From Anaerocolumna aminovalerica (lineage in GTDB: Bacteria > Bacillota > Clostridia > Lachnospirales > Lachnospiraceae): a stretch of DNA of 64,000 nt. Below the pieces are notes generated by a model. That model was not told the origin of the DNA. It searched no databases and worked only from the letters and a program-made list of their open reading frames with translations. Position numbers and translations under genes: made by a program. Below are positions 9,468-17,605 of the stretch, in pieces; position 1 is the stretch's first letter; the number at the start of each line of letters is the position of its first letter. The stretch is from positions 66,048 through 130,047 of the forward strand of contig NZ_FOWD01000005.1 in NCBI RefSeq assembly GCF_900115365.1, written 5' to 3'.

Positions 9468-10283
9468 TCACGCTTTTTTGTGGCAACGCTCTTTATTAGG
9501 GCCTTTTTTATTTTCTGAACTTTCCAAAATAGTATTACGGTATTCATTTGCGGATATACCCATCTTTTTCTTAAATATTCTTGAAAAATGGGCTAAATCC
9601 ACAAAACCTACTTTTTCAGATATATCACCTATTCTAAGAGACGGATCCCGCAACAACTCAATTGCTTCCCGAATTCTAATATTATTTAGAATTTCAGAGA
9701 AATTTTGTCCCAGGTTCCGATTCAAAAGTTTACTTAAATGCCATTGGCTGACGTATGTTTTTTCAGCCACTTCAGATAAGGTAATCTTATGAGCATAATT
9801 CTGTTCTATGTATTTCATTGCATTATTGACAATAAAATTATTTGCTTCACTGTCTAATTTGGTATTTTGTGTACCATCAGTTTCCTCTATATCCGGCAAG
9901 ATATTATGAGATTTTAGATTATTTACCATAGTTTTAATTGCTTCTTCAATCTCCTCCATGGAGGAAGGTTTTAACAAAAACCTGGTCACACCCAGATTAA
10001 TTGCCTGTCTTGCATATTCAAACTTGCGGTATCCCGTGAGAATGCTTATCTCTATATTATCAAATTCGGATTTCAGGCCTGCTATCATAGTTAAGCCATC
10101 CAAATCCGGCATAGCAATATCCGTGATAACAATGTGAGGCTTATACTTTCTAATAACTTCCCCGCCCTCATTGCCATCATTGGCCGTTGCCACAACCGTA
10201 CAATCATACTGGTCCCATGAGATCATACGAGATATTCCTTCCACGATAATCGGTTCATCATCAATAATTACAACTTTATACAT
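9468..10283 (-). CDS. Response regulator, YesN type (REC + AraC HTH)
   Basis: DNA-binding response regulator of 271 residues. N-terminal receiver domain: acidic pocket IIDDEP, phosphoacceptor Asp in ITDIAMPDLDG, and Lys in LLKPSS. The C-terminal AraC-type double helix-turn-helix spans roughly residues 160-265 (IEQNYAHKITLSEVAEKTYVS, then FSRIFKKKMG). It is the last gene of a cluster holding two sugar permeases and the binding protein, while the cognate kinase is at the other end (13940-15826). Kinase and regulator thus bracket the transporter they probably control. It lacks the long middle domain seen in the other YesN regulator of this window (47715-49322). Confidence 0.88.
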   Translation of the reverse strand: MYKVVIIDDEPIIVEGISRMISWDQYDCTVVATANDGNEGGEVIRKYKPHIVITDIAMPDLDGLTMIAGLKSEFDNIEISILTGYRKFEYARQAINLGVTRFLLKPSSMEEIEEAIKTMVNNLKSHNILPDIEETDGTQNTKLDSEANNFIVNNAMKYIEQNYAHKITLSEVAEKTYVSQWHLSKLLNRNLGQNFSEILNNIRIREAIELLRDPSLRIGDISEKVGFVDLAHFSRIFKKKMGISANEYRNTILESSENKKGPNKERCHKKA

Positions 10284-10321
10284 ACACCATCCCTCAATTA
10301 TTTACAACTGTTACTTTTATC

Positions 10322-11170
10322 TTATCCTTTTACTGCTCCTGCTGTCAAACCTTTTATAATGTTTTTTTGAAGACATATATATACAATCAAAACAGGAATT
10401 ATGATAATTGTTATGGAAGATGCCATCAATCCATAATCAATTCCATATTTTGAACTGATTTCGTTTAACAATGCACAGATAGGGAATTTTGTTCTCCTTC
10501 GAATCATGATCAATTGAGTGAATAAATCATTATAAGACCATAGAAAGCAAAAAATTCCTACTGTTGCCAGCGACGGTTTACATAAAGGTACAATAATCCG
10601 TGTAAATACCTGTCTAATGTTGGCTCCCTCCATATAAGCAGCTTCCTCCATTTCAATAGGGAGTCCTCTTAAATAACCCATCATAATCACAGATGCAAAA
10701 CTTAAATTACCTGCAATCTGAGGAATAATAACACTTAAAGGATTACTAATTAAGTTTGCCTGAGACATCATTTTAAAGACAGGAATAATGGTAGAAAACA
10801 CAGGGAACATCAAACTTGCTATAATAAGTGAGTGAATGAATTCCCTCCCTCTGAATTTATATCGAGTCATTGCAAATGCAATCATGCTTGCTAATATCAT
10901 AACTGCAATAGTTACACTTCCGGATATAATAAAACTATTCTTATATGCCTCTAAAATATTTAAATTATCAAAAGCCTTAACATAATTCTGCATGGTAAAT
11001 TCTATAGGTAATGAAAATGAACTATTAACAACCTCTCTTGATGGCTTAAAGGAATTATTGATTACCCATACAAATGGAAATATAGTTGTAATTCCCCATA
11101 AGCTTAAAATAATGTAGATAAGGATAGTTGATACTTTAATTTTTTTCTTTTTCTTCTTTACTTCGGACAA
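10322..11170 (-). CDS. Carbohydrate ABC transporter permease, MalG type
   Basis: Inner-membrane permease of 282 residues with six predicted helices and the EAA loop EEAAYMEGANIRQVFTRIIVP that contacts the ATPase. A Lys-rich N-terminus lies in the cytoplasm. It belongs to the CUT1 family that imports oligosaccharides. It is 16 bases from the MalF-type permease upstream. No ATPase gene is in this cluster; CUT1 systems in Clostridia often share a distant MsmK-type ATPase, which is inferred here. Given the neighbouring GH94 phosphorylase, cello- or other beta-disaccharides are plausible substrates. Confidence 0.9.
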   Translation of the reverse strand: MSEVKKKKKKIKVSTILIYIILSLWGITTIFPFVWVINNSFKPSREVVNSSFSLPIEFTMQNYVKAFDNLNILEAYKNSFIISGSVTIAVMILASMIAFAMTRYKFRGREFIHSLIIASLMFPVFSTIIPVFKMMSQANLISNPLSVIIPQIAGNLSFASVIMMGYLRGLPIEMEEAAYMEGANIRQVFTRIIVPLCKPSLATVGIFCFLWSYNDLFTQLIMIRRRTKFPICALLNEISSKYGIDYGLMASSITIIIIPVLIVYICLQKNIIKGLTAGAVKG

Positions 11171-11186
11171 ATTTTCAACCCCCTTA

Positions 11187-12068
11187 TTACAGATTCTTAT
11201 CCGGTTTTATCAGGACTGATACTATTTTGGAAACAATCACACCAAATATTACGATAACAAAAGCTATTGTTGAACCATAATCAATGTTACTTATAGTAAA
11301 TGTTTGTTCATACATATAAGTTCCTAAGAAATGTGTTACACCTTGTGGAGCACCTTTGGGAACGATTACCCAAGGAAGATCAAAAACCTTCAATGCACCG
11401 GTAACTGCTAAAGTAATGCAAGAGCACATAACTCCACGGACCATTGGTATGGTAATATAAAAAACTTGTTTAAAATTAGAACATCCGTCAATGGATGCTG
11501 CTTCATAAAGTTCATCAGAAATTGCATTTAATCCGGTTAGAATAATAACAAAATAGAAACCTACATAACTCCATATAATAGGTATGGAAATCATGGAAAA
11601 TGCCTTACTTGTGGACAACCAGTTAATCGGTTCCTTCCCCAGAGCTATCATTATCTGATTTAGCATTCCACCATTATAATTATAAAATAATTTAAATAGC
11701 AATCCAATTGCAGATGCAGAAATTACAATGGGGAAAAAGTAAACTGTTCTGAAGATGTGCTGGCCCTTATTTATTCTACTAACTAAAACAGCCAACAGAA
11801 AAGCAATACCAACTTGGAAAACAACGGATAATATCATCATTTTGAAAGAATTTAGAATAGCTGTTCTAACTTTCGTATCCTGAAATAGTCTTTTATAATT
11901 TTCCAGGCCAATAAATTTCCATTCCTGACCCGGCATTTTCACAACAGAGGTCATATCATAAAAGCTGTTAATAATATTCTCAATAAAAGGTTTGTAGAGA
12001 AATAAAACCATTAATAGCAGACCGGGAACCAAAAATATAAATAACGGTAATTTTTTCTTATAGAGCAT
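11187..12068 (-). CDS. Sugar ABC transporter permease, MalF type
   Basis: Inner-membrane permease, 293 residues, six predicted helices. The EAA motif YEAASIDGCSNFKQVFYITI lies in the fourth-fifth helix loop. The first helix (LPLFIFLVPGLLLMVLFLYK) and the overall length are typical of CUT1 MalF-like subunits without the large periplasmic insertion of the E. coli protein. It works as a heterodimer with the MalG-type protein encoded next. The gene follows the substrate-binding protein after 280 bases that contain a palindromic repeat. Confidence 0.9.
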   Translation of the reverse strand: MLYKKKLPLFIFLVPGLLLMVLFLYKPFIENIINSFYDMTSVVKMPGQEWKFIGLENYKRLFQDTKVRTAILNSFKMMILSVVFQVGIAFLLAVLVSRINKGQHIFRTVYFFPIVISASAIGLLFKLFYNYNGGMLNQIMIALGKEPINWLSTSKAFSMISIPIIWSYVGFYFVIILTGLNAISDELYEAASIDGCSNFKQVFYITIPMVRGVMCSCITLAVTGALKVFDLPWVIVPKGAPQGVTHFLGTYMYEQTFTISNIDYGSTIAFVIVIFGVIVSKIVSVLIKPDKNL

Positions 12069-12234
12069 TGATCTCTCGCCTTTCCTAATTTAATGGAAAC
12101 TTCTTATACTTGCCTCAATTATAACCCTGAAAAATATTTGTAAAGTCTGTATATTTTGTTTAGTAAGGTTTAATGAGTGATTAGTAATAAGAACCTGATT
12201 TCAGTTAAACACAAATGTCATTCAGAATTATATT

Positions 12235-12306
12235 TGTCATTCCAAACCGCAGGTGAAGAATCCATTTATAAAAATATTAGATTCTTCTCCTTCGGTCGGA
12301 ATGACA
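12235..12306. repeat. Imperfect palindromic repeat (REP/MITE-like), 72 bp
   Basis: Ends are perfect complements (TGTCATTCC at 12235-12243, GGAATGACA at 12298-12306). Pairing continues inward to GAAGAATC / GATTCTTC with three mismatches, around a ~17-base AT loop. The arm sequence resembles the GTCATTCCGACCGAAGGAG-type dispersed palindromes known in several bacteria. It lies in the gap between the sugar-binding protein and the first permease, so it may fold in the mRNA and lower expression of the permeases relative to the binding protein. A second TGTCATTC is nearby at 12217. Confidence 0.6.
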
Positions 12307-12348
12307 TACCTTAACAATTACTTTATTATGAATGACAGAAATTTTTAA

Positions 12349-13695
12349 TTATCTTGCATTAACTTGTAATACTTCTTCTATCAGATCCGCAGGAGTTCTA
12401 GCTCCGGTTGAAACATCTACAATACCAGCAGTTAGAGTATTATAAGCCTCTTGTTTGATTCTTGCATCAGTTGGGGTAGAAATACTAGTTGCTGCGCTGC
12501 TGTAATTCAATCCGGAAATACCAAGTGGTGTCATATCTGCAAGAGGTTCAACCTTTGCAGCAGCCGTACCGTTTCCATTCCAATATTTTTGAACAGATTC
12601 ACTACAGGTATGTGCCATAACAAATTTTACTGCTGCATCTCTCTTGTCAGGATCATTCCATGCTTTCTTAGTAATATAGAATCCTGATGATAATCCGCCT
12701 ACCATAAATCCTGGTTCTGCTTTTCCGCCAGGAATAACCGGGAAGGATACTACTACTGTATTATCCTGATCTGGAATTCCGCCAGCATACCATGAACCAT
12801 CAAGTTGCATAGCTGCTTGTTTATTCTTAAATAATTCGCCAGCAAAATCATTATCGATAGTATCTGTATCTACTGGAAAAGCACCTAAGTCTCTTAATGT
12901 CTTGAACATTTCTAAACCTTTAACCCAGTCCTCAGGAGCACTTTCAGGTACTGTAGTAAAACCTTCCGGACCTGCTGCTGCAAGCATTAAGAACTCCACC
13001 CAATAATGAGGAACATTGTTTAAAGATACAGCAATTGGAATAATATCATTTTCTTTAAAGGTTTCGATTGCTTTTAACATCTTATCCCAATCTGTTGGAA
13101 GTTCAAGATTATATTTATCAAATAAATCTTTGTTGCAGAATAAACCTTCCCAAAAACCAGTAGTTGGCACTGCTCTTTGCACACCATCCGGGTTAACTGC
13201 TGCTTCTAATGCAGCTGGAAGAGTATCTTTCGCATAATCTGGATATTCTGCTTTAATTTCTTCAATGGTAACGAATTTATCGGCAGCAAGAACATCAGAA
13301 GCATTGGCATCTGTAAAGAATTGGATAACATCCGGTTCATTACCTACAGCAAAATCTGCTGCTATCTTTGTCTTCCAATCCTGATCGGAAGTCTGTGAAT
13401 CATCTTCTATTGTTATGTATGAATAATCATTCATGAACTTTTTATTAATTTCCTGATAATTCGCAGCATTAGGGTCTGTACCGCCATGCATGGAAACAGT
13501 TGTTAAAGTTACTGGATTGTGTTTATCATTTTCAGTTTTTGTTTCTTGCTTATTTTCCTCTTTTTCCCCATTATCCTTTGTTTCCTGTTTTGTTTCTGAC
13601 GTTTCTTTTACATCTCCCTTTTTACAGGCAGCTAAAAGAGACATCATGAAAACCACTGTCAGTACAAGGTAAACTAGTCTTTTTACTTTCCTCAT
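12349..13695 (-). CDS. Extracellular sugar-binding lipoprotein of ABC transporter
   Basis: Family 1 solute-binding protein of 448 residues. A lipoprotein signal peptide ends in the lipobox LLAAC (Cys near residue 24), followed by a Lys/Glu/Thr-rich spacer and a two-lobe binding fold (GNEPDVIQFF, LDGSWYAGGIPD). It would be anchored to the outer face of the membrane and deliver sugar to the two permeases encoded downstream. Length and architecture are typical for CUT1 oligosaccharide binders. The gene sits directly after the sensor kinase gene on the same strand, with a 244-base AT-rich gap that probably holds its own promoter. Confidence 0.9.
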   Translation of the reverse strand: MRKVKRLVYLVLTVVFMMSLLAACKKGDVKETSETKQETKDNGEKEENKQETKTENDKHNPVTLTTVSMHGGTDPNAANYQEINKKFMNDYSYITIEDDSQTSDQDWKTKIAADFAVGNEPDVIQFFTDANASDVLAADKFVTIEEIKAEYPDYAKDTLPAALEAAVNPDGVQRAVPTTGFWEGLFCNKDLFDKYNLELPTDWDKMLKAIETFKENDIIPIAVSLNNVPHYWVEFLMLAAAGPEGFTTVPESAPEDWVKGLEMFKTLRDLGAFPVDTDTIDNDFAGELFKNKQAAMQLDGSWYAGGIPDQDNTVVVSFPVIPGGKAEPGFMVGGLSSGFYITKKAWNDPDKRDAAVKFVMAHTCSESVQKYWNGNGTAAAKVEPLADMTPLGISGLNYSSAATSISTPTDARIKQEAYNTLTAGIVDVSTGARTPADLIEEVLQVNAR

Positions 13696-13939
13696 AAATA
13701 AATCCTCCTTTAATATAATTAGCTATTCACCAAGAGCAATCTCTTAGGCATATTATTATTATATAAACAGATGTAATAAAAAGCATTAGTTTAACTTGAT
13801 ATTATTTGTATATTCTTGCTACATTTAAATTTCCACCCAATATACATTTTGTATATATTGTAATTATATTTATTCTTTATGAAATCATCTTTATATTCTT
13901 TTGATAATATACTAGCAAATAGCCAGATATCAGCCTTAA

Positions 13940-15826
13940 TTATTCTTCAACAAAAGGTATGGTTATAGTGGACGCCGTTTCTCCTTCTCCTATGGGGCTT
14001 ATACTAAGTCCATACTCTTCACCGTATATGAGCTTAATTCTTTCATTCACATTTTGTATTCCTAAGGATTCATGATCTGTTTTCTCATCCTGATTCTGAT
14101 TTCTTTTCCCGTTCAGTAAATAATCCACTTTTGATATATCTTCTTCCGACATATCTTTGCCGGTATTGATAATCTGTAAAATTACATGATTATTTTCTTT
14201 ATCCTGATATATTTTTATTTGGATAGTACCACTTTTTACTGTTTCAACCCCATGAACCACTGCATTCTCAATTAAAGGCTGAAGTATGAGCTGAGGAACT
14301 TTAATCTGTAATAAATTTTCATCCACTTCCTTTTCCACCTTCAATCTCTTGCCAAAGCGCATGGATACAATATATAAATAAGCCTCCACGCATCTTAGTT
14401 CTTCTGCCAGACTGAGCATTTTTCTGTTGGAACGATCCATGGAGTAGTTTAGAAGTGTTCCTAAGGCTTCTATCATTTTTGATACTGTAACATCTCCCGC
14501 CATTCTCGCCTGCCAGTTCATCATCTCCAAAGTGTTATTTAAAAAATGTGGATTGATCTGGGACTGTAATGCCTTAATTTTTGCATCCCTTCTTGCTATT
14601 TTTTCATTGTAGGCATAATCAAATAAATACTTTATCTCCGATGACATATGGTTAAAGGCATCCTGCAACACATCAAACTCCAGGTTAGGCATGATGTTGC
14701 TTTCAATCTGCATACCGATTCCGCCCTGTTCAATTTTGTTTGCTGCTTCAATCATTCTGCTCATTGGCTTTGTAATATGATGGGCAATAAAATATATCAT
14801 ATAAATAAATACCGGAATAATAATTAGCATTATAAAAAGCATAATGGTATAAAGATTATATATTTCTGAGAAAATTACATTTTCATTGGCTACAAGAACC
14901 GCACCAAAATGAAAATCATCGTATTTCTGCTGATATAACAGACCTATGAATGGTCTGTCTTTTTCCTGAAGAATCTTTCTATTCACTTTCTGAGAATATT
15001 GATTTGATAACTTATCCAGAATCTCTGTTCTGCTGGTTTCATCAAAATTATTATTATAAGATATCATAGAGCTTGTATCATTAATAAAAAATCCTATTTC
15101 ATAATCCTTGTTCAAGGATATTCCATCAATCAGCTTGTCCTTATTCAATTCAAGAACCAGCGTACCAAACTTTGTGTATTTGGTAGTTGTATATAGATTA
15201 CGGATAATATAGATTTTTCCGTCAATAATACGGACATGGGCATCGGAAGTATCCTGACTTGTTATTTCATGAGCAGCTTTAGCCACATTATTTTTATAAA
15301 TATTAATATATTCCACATTTTCTCTTGAAGTATAGTAAATTTTATCAGGTTCATCACTTAAATAAAATACAGACATGACAAACCGGTTGTCTATGTAAAA
15401 TCTGCTTTTTAAATTACCTGTTATCTCGCTGTATAATTTAGATTTCTTTATATTACCAGCCTCATACATTCTCCATGCCTTTTCAATAACCAGTTCGTAG
15501 GAAGTCTTTTTGGATATGTCGATTGCTTCATCTATTTTTTGAGCACTGAAATAAGTGAAATTTTTTAGATTTTCTTCCATAATTGCATTGGTTTTCCCAA
15601 TTATATTATTTCGATAGGAAATAGTCATAAACAGATACATGATTAAAACCGGCAGCATCCAAATAAGTACAACTAAAGAGAGCAGCCTTCTCCGTAAGGA
15701 TACCCTTTTCTTAATCTTTATTATTTTCCCTTTAATTTCTTCATTATCTTTCATAGCTGCACTTTCGCTTTTTGCTGCATCCTTTATTTCTTTTCTTATA
15801 CTTTCCTTATGTTCCTCCAATAGCAT
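13940..15826 (-). CDS. Sensor histidine kinase, YesM type
   Basis: Two-transmembrane sensor kinase: helix at about residues 45-70, an extracellular region of roughly 250 residues, a second helix (LYTIMLFIMLIIIPVFIYMI), HAMP (ITKPMSRMIEAANKI), the His_kinase segment with the phospho-accepting His in INPHFLNNTLE, and the HATPase domain (PLIENAVVHGVE, LGIQNVNERI). This is the family that pairs with YesN/AraC regulators; the partner is almost certainly 9468-10283. The start was placed at 15826 rather than 15844 because AGGGGTGGGA directly precedes that ATG. The sensor likely detects the sugar or the loaded binding protein. Confidence 0.88.
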   Translation of the reverse strand: MLLEEHKESIRKEIKDAAKSESAAMKDNEEIKGKIIKIKKRVSLRRRLLSLVVLIWMLPVLIMYLFMTISYRNNIIGKTNAIMEENLKNFTYFSAQKIDEAIDISKKTSYELVIEKAWRMYEAGNIKKSKLYSEITGNLKSRFYIDNRFVMSVFYLSDEPDKIYYTSRENVEYINIYKNNVAKAAHEITSQDTSDAHVRIIDGKIYIIRNLYTTTKYTKFGTLVLELNKDKLIDGISLNKDYEIGFFINDTSSMISYNNNFDETSRTEILDKLSNQYSQKVNRKILQEKDRPFIGLLYQQKYDDFHFGAVLVANENVIFSEIYNLYTIMLFIMLIIIPVFIYMIYFIAHHITKPMSRMIEAANKIEQGGIGMQIESNIMPNLEFDVLQDAFNHMSSEIKYLFDYAYNEKIARRDAKIKALQSQINPHFLNNTLEMMNWQARMAGDVTVSKMIEALGTLLNYSMDRSNRKMLSLAEELRCVEAYLYIVSMRFGKRLKVEKEVDENLLQIKVPQLILQPLIENAVVHGVETVKSGTIQIKIYQDKENNHVILQIINTGKDMSEEDISKVDYLLNGKRNQNQDEKTDHESLGIQNVNERIKLIYGEEYGLSISPIGEGETASTITIPFVEE

Positions 15827-15979
15827 ATTCCCACCCCTAAACATAATACTGTTCTCTCATTAAAACCCTACTTTCTTAATTTTACCATATTTTTATGGTA
15901 TTTTCTATGTACTTATACAATAATCCCAACTATTTTTAAGATTTGGGCAATACTGATTCCTAGTTAAAAAAGTTAATAG

Positions 15980-16025
15980 AAAAAACTTCGAAAAATGGCC
16001 TATTAAGCCTTTTTCGAAGTTTTTT
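15980..16025 (-). terminator. Strong terminator after phosphoglucomutase gene
   Basis: A 16-bp arm (15980-15995) pairs with 16010-16025, with GGC/GCC inside and a small loop. The A- and T-rich ends make it functional in both directions. It separates the GH94/phosphoglucomutase pair from the transporter cluster. Confidence 0.8.
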
Positions 16026-16089
16026 GGAGCTCTGCGAAAATTAGTAAAGGGATGGAAGCATATATGAATTTCGAATATCCTTTAAGCCT

Positions 16090-17496
16090 TTAAATTTGAA
16101 GAAATTCTTCAAATATATTACATACCAGTTTTGCTTCATCCTCAGAAGGCATTTCACAAAATATTCTAAGCAGCGGTTCTGTACCGGAGAACCGGATTAC
16201 AATCCACCCACCATTATTAAAGTATATCTTGCAGCCATCCAAGTAGGAAATCTTTGATATCTCAAAAGGTATATCCGGAATCAATTTATCAATTAACAGG
16301 ATTTGATAAACCTCCTCCTTCTTTTCTTCATCAAAATGATAATCCTTCTCTTCCATGTAGTATCGTCCATATTCCTCTTCAATATCTTTTACTATCTCAG
16401 AAAGTTTCTTGCCTACAACTGCAATCATTTCAATTAAAAGCATAGCTGCATAAACGCCGTCTTTTCCTTTAATATGGCCCCGAACCGTCAGTCCCCCTGA
16501 AGACTCTCCGCCGATTACTGCGTTGGTTTCATTCATTTTAGCAGAAATATGTTTAAATCCCACAGGAACTTCATATCCTTTTTCTCCGAAACTTTCCGCT
16601 ACCTTATCCAACAGATGGGTAGTGGCAATATTTCTTACCACTGCTCCATGCCAGCCTTTATACTTCACAAGATAGTAATAGAGGAGTACTAAAATGTCAT
16701 TGGGATGAAGAAATTTACCCGTATCATCAATTACACCAATCCGGTCAGCATCTCCGTCTGTTGCTATTCCAATGTCACAATGATAATCCATCACATAATT
16801 TTGCAGACTCTTTAAAGTACTGGCGGAAGGCGAGGGAAGCTTTCCGCCAAATAGGGTATCGTGTCTGTCATGGATGGTAGCTACATCACACCTTGCTGTC
16901 AGTAAAATTGTTTTTAGGGAGGTTTCACTGACGCCATACATAGGATCCAATGCTATTTTAAGCCCCCTATTTCTAATAGCCTGCATATTAATTTTTGTAA
17001 TAATAGTGTCAATGTATTCATTTAATGGATTTATTTCGTAAATGAGTCCGGCATCTATTGCTTTTTCATAATACATGGAACTCACATCCTCAACATGGGA
17101 AATATAATTTTCTATTTCTTTTGTCTGAAATTCATCTGCATCTCTTCCGCCATAAGTAAATACTTTTATTCCATTATAAATTGCCGGATTGTGGCTTGCC
17201 GTCACCATCATTCCGTAAGGCAATTCATGTTTCATAACATAATACATAATCAGTGGAGTAGGTGAAGACCGGTTAATCAGATATGCCTTGATATCTTCTG
17301 CGGCAAATACTTCTCCTGCCCATCTCATAGCTTCTTTTGAAAGGAATCTTCTATCATAGCCAAGAACAATTCCTTTCTCCGTAACTCCTTCATCTTTCAT
17401 TTTCAATGCTATACCTTTGGAAAGTTTCTGAATATTCGCTTTTGTAAAATCTTCTCCAATTACTGCTCTCCAACCTCCGGTACCAAACTTTATCAT
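16090..17496 (-). CDS. Phosphoglucomutase/phosphomannomutase
   Basis: Alpha-D-phosphohexomutase of 468 residues, cytoplasmic. Seen: the phosphoserine loop TASHNPAIYNG, the Mg-binding DGDADRIGVID, the sugar-binding GGESSGG, and the C-terminal phosphate-binding RFSGTEPLLRIF. The family interconverts hexose-1- and hexose-6-phosphates. It follows the GH94 phosphorylase gene after 109 bases. Since that enzyme releases alpha-glucose-1-phosphate, conversion to glucose-6-phosphate is the natural role here. Glucose versus mannose preference cannot be told from sequence. Confidence 0.87.
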   Translation of the reverse strand: MIKFGTGGWRAVIGEDFTKANIQKLSKGIALKMKDEGVTEKGIVLGYDRRFLSKEAMRWAGEVFAAEDIKAYLINRSSPTPLIMYYVMKHELPYGMMVTASHNPAIYNGIKVFTYGGRDADEFQTKEIENYISHVEDVSSMYYEKAIDAGLIYEINPLNEYIDTIITKINMQAIRNRGLKIALDPMYGVSETSLKTILLTARCDVATIHDRHDTLFGGKLPSPSASTLKSLQNYVMDYHCDIGIATDGDADRIGVIDDTGKFLHPNDILVLLYYYLVKYKGWHGAVVRNIATTHLLDKVAESFGEKGYEVPVGFKHISAKMNETNAVIGGESSGGLTVRGHIKGKDGVYAAMLLIEMIAVVGKKLSEIVKDIEEEYGRYYMEEKDYHFDEEKKEEVYQILLIDKLIPDIPFEISKISYLDGCKIYFNNGGWIVIRFSGTEPLLRIFCEMPSEDEAKLVCNIFEEFLQI

Positions 17497-17568
17497 CGCA
17501 ATAGCCTCCTCTAGCAGTCATATACATTTATCCGCTTTCAGCAGATTACTCTGTCATTTTCTATTCAA

Positions 17569-17602
17569 TAATCCCAATTAAAAAGGTTTTAATGAGGGAT
17601 TA
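17569..17602. promoter_or_regulatory. Intergenic stem-loop between GH94 and phosphoglucomutase genes
   Basis: TAATCCC (17569-17575) pairs with GGGATTA (17596-17602), and ATTAAAA pairs with TTTTAAT inside, with an AGG loop. It may be an mRNA processing or stabilising hairpin, or a weak terminator giving more phosphorylase than mutase. Inferred from structure only. Confidence 0.4.
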
Positions 17603-17605
17603 GAA

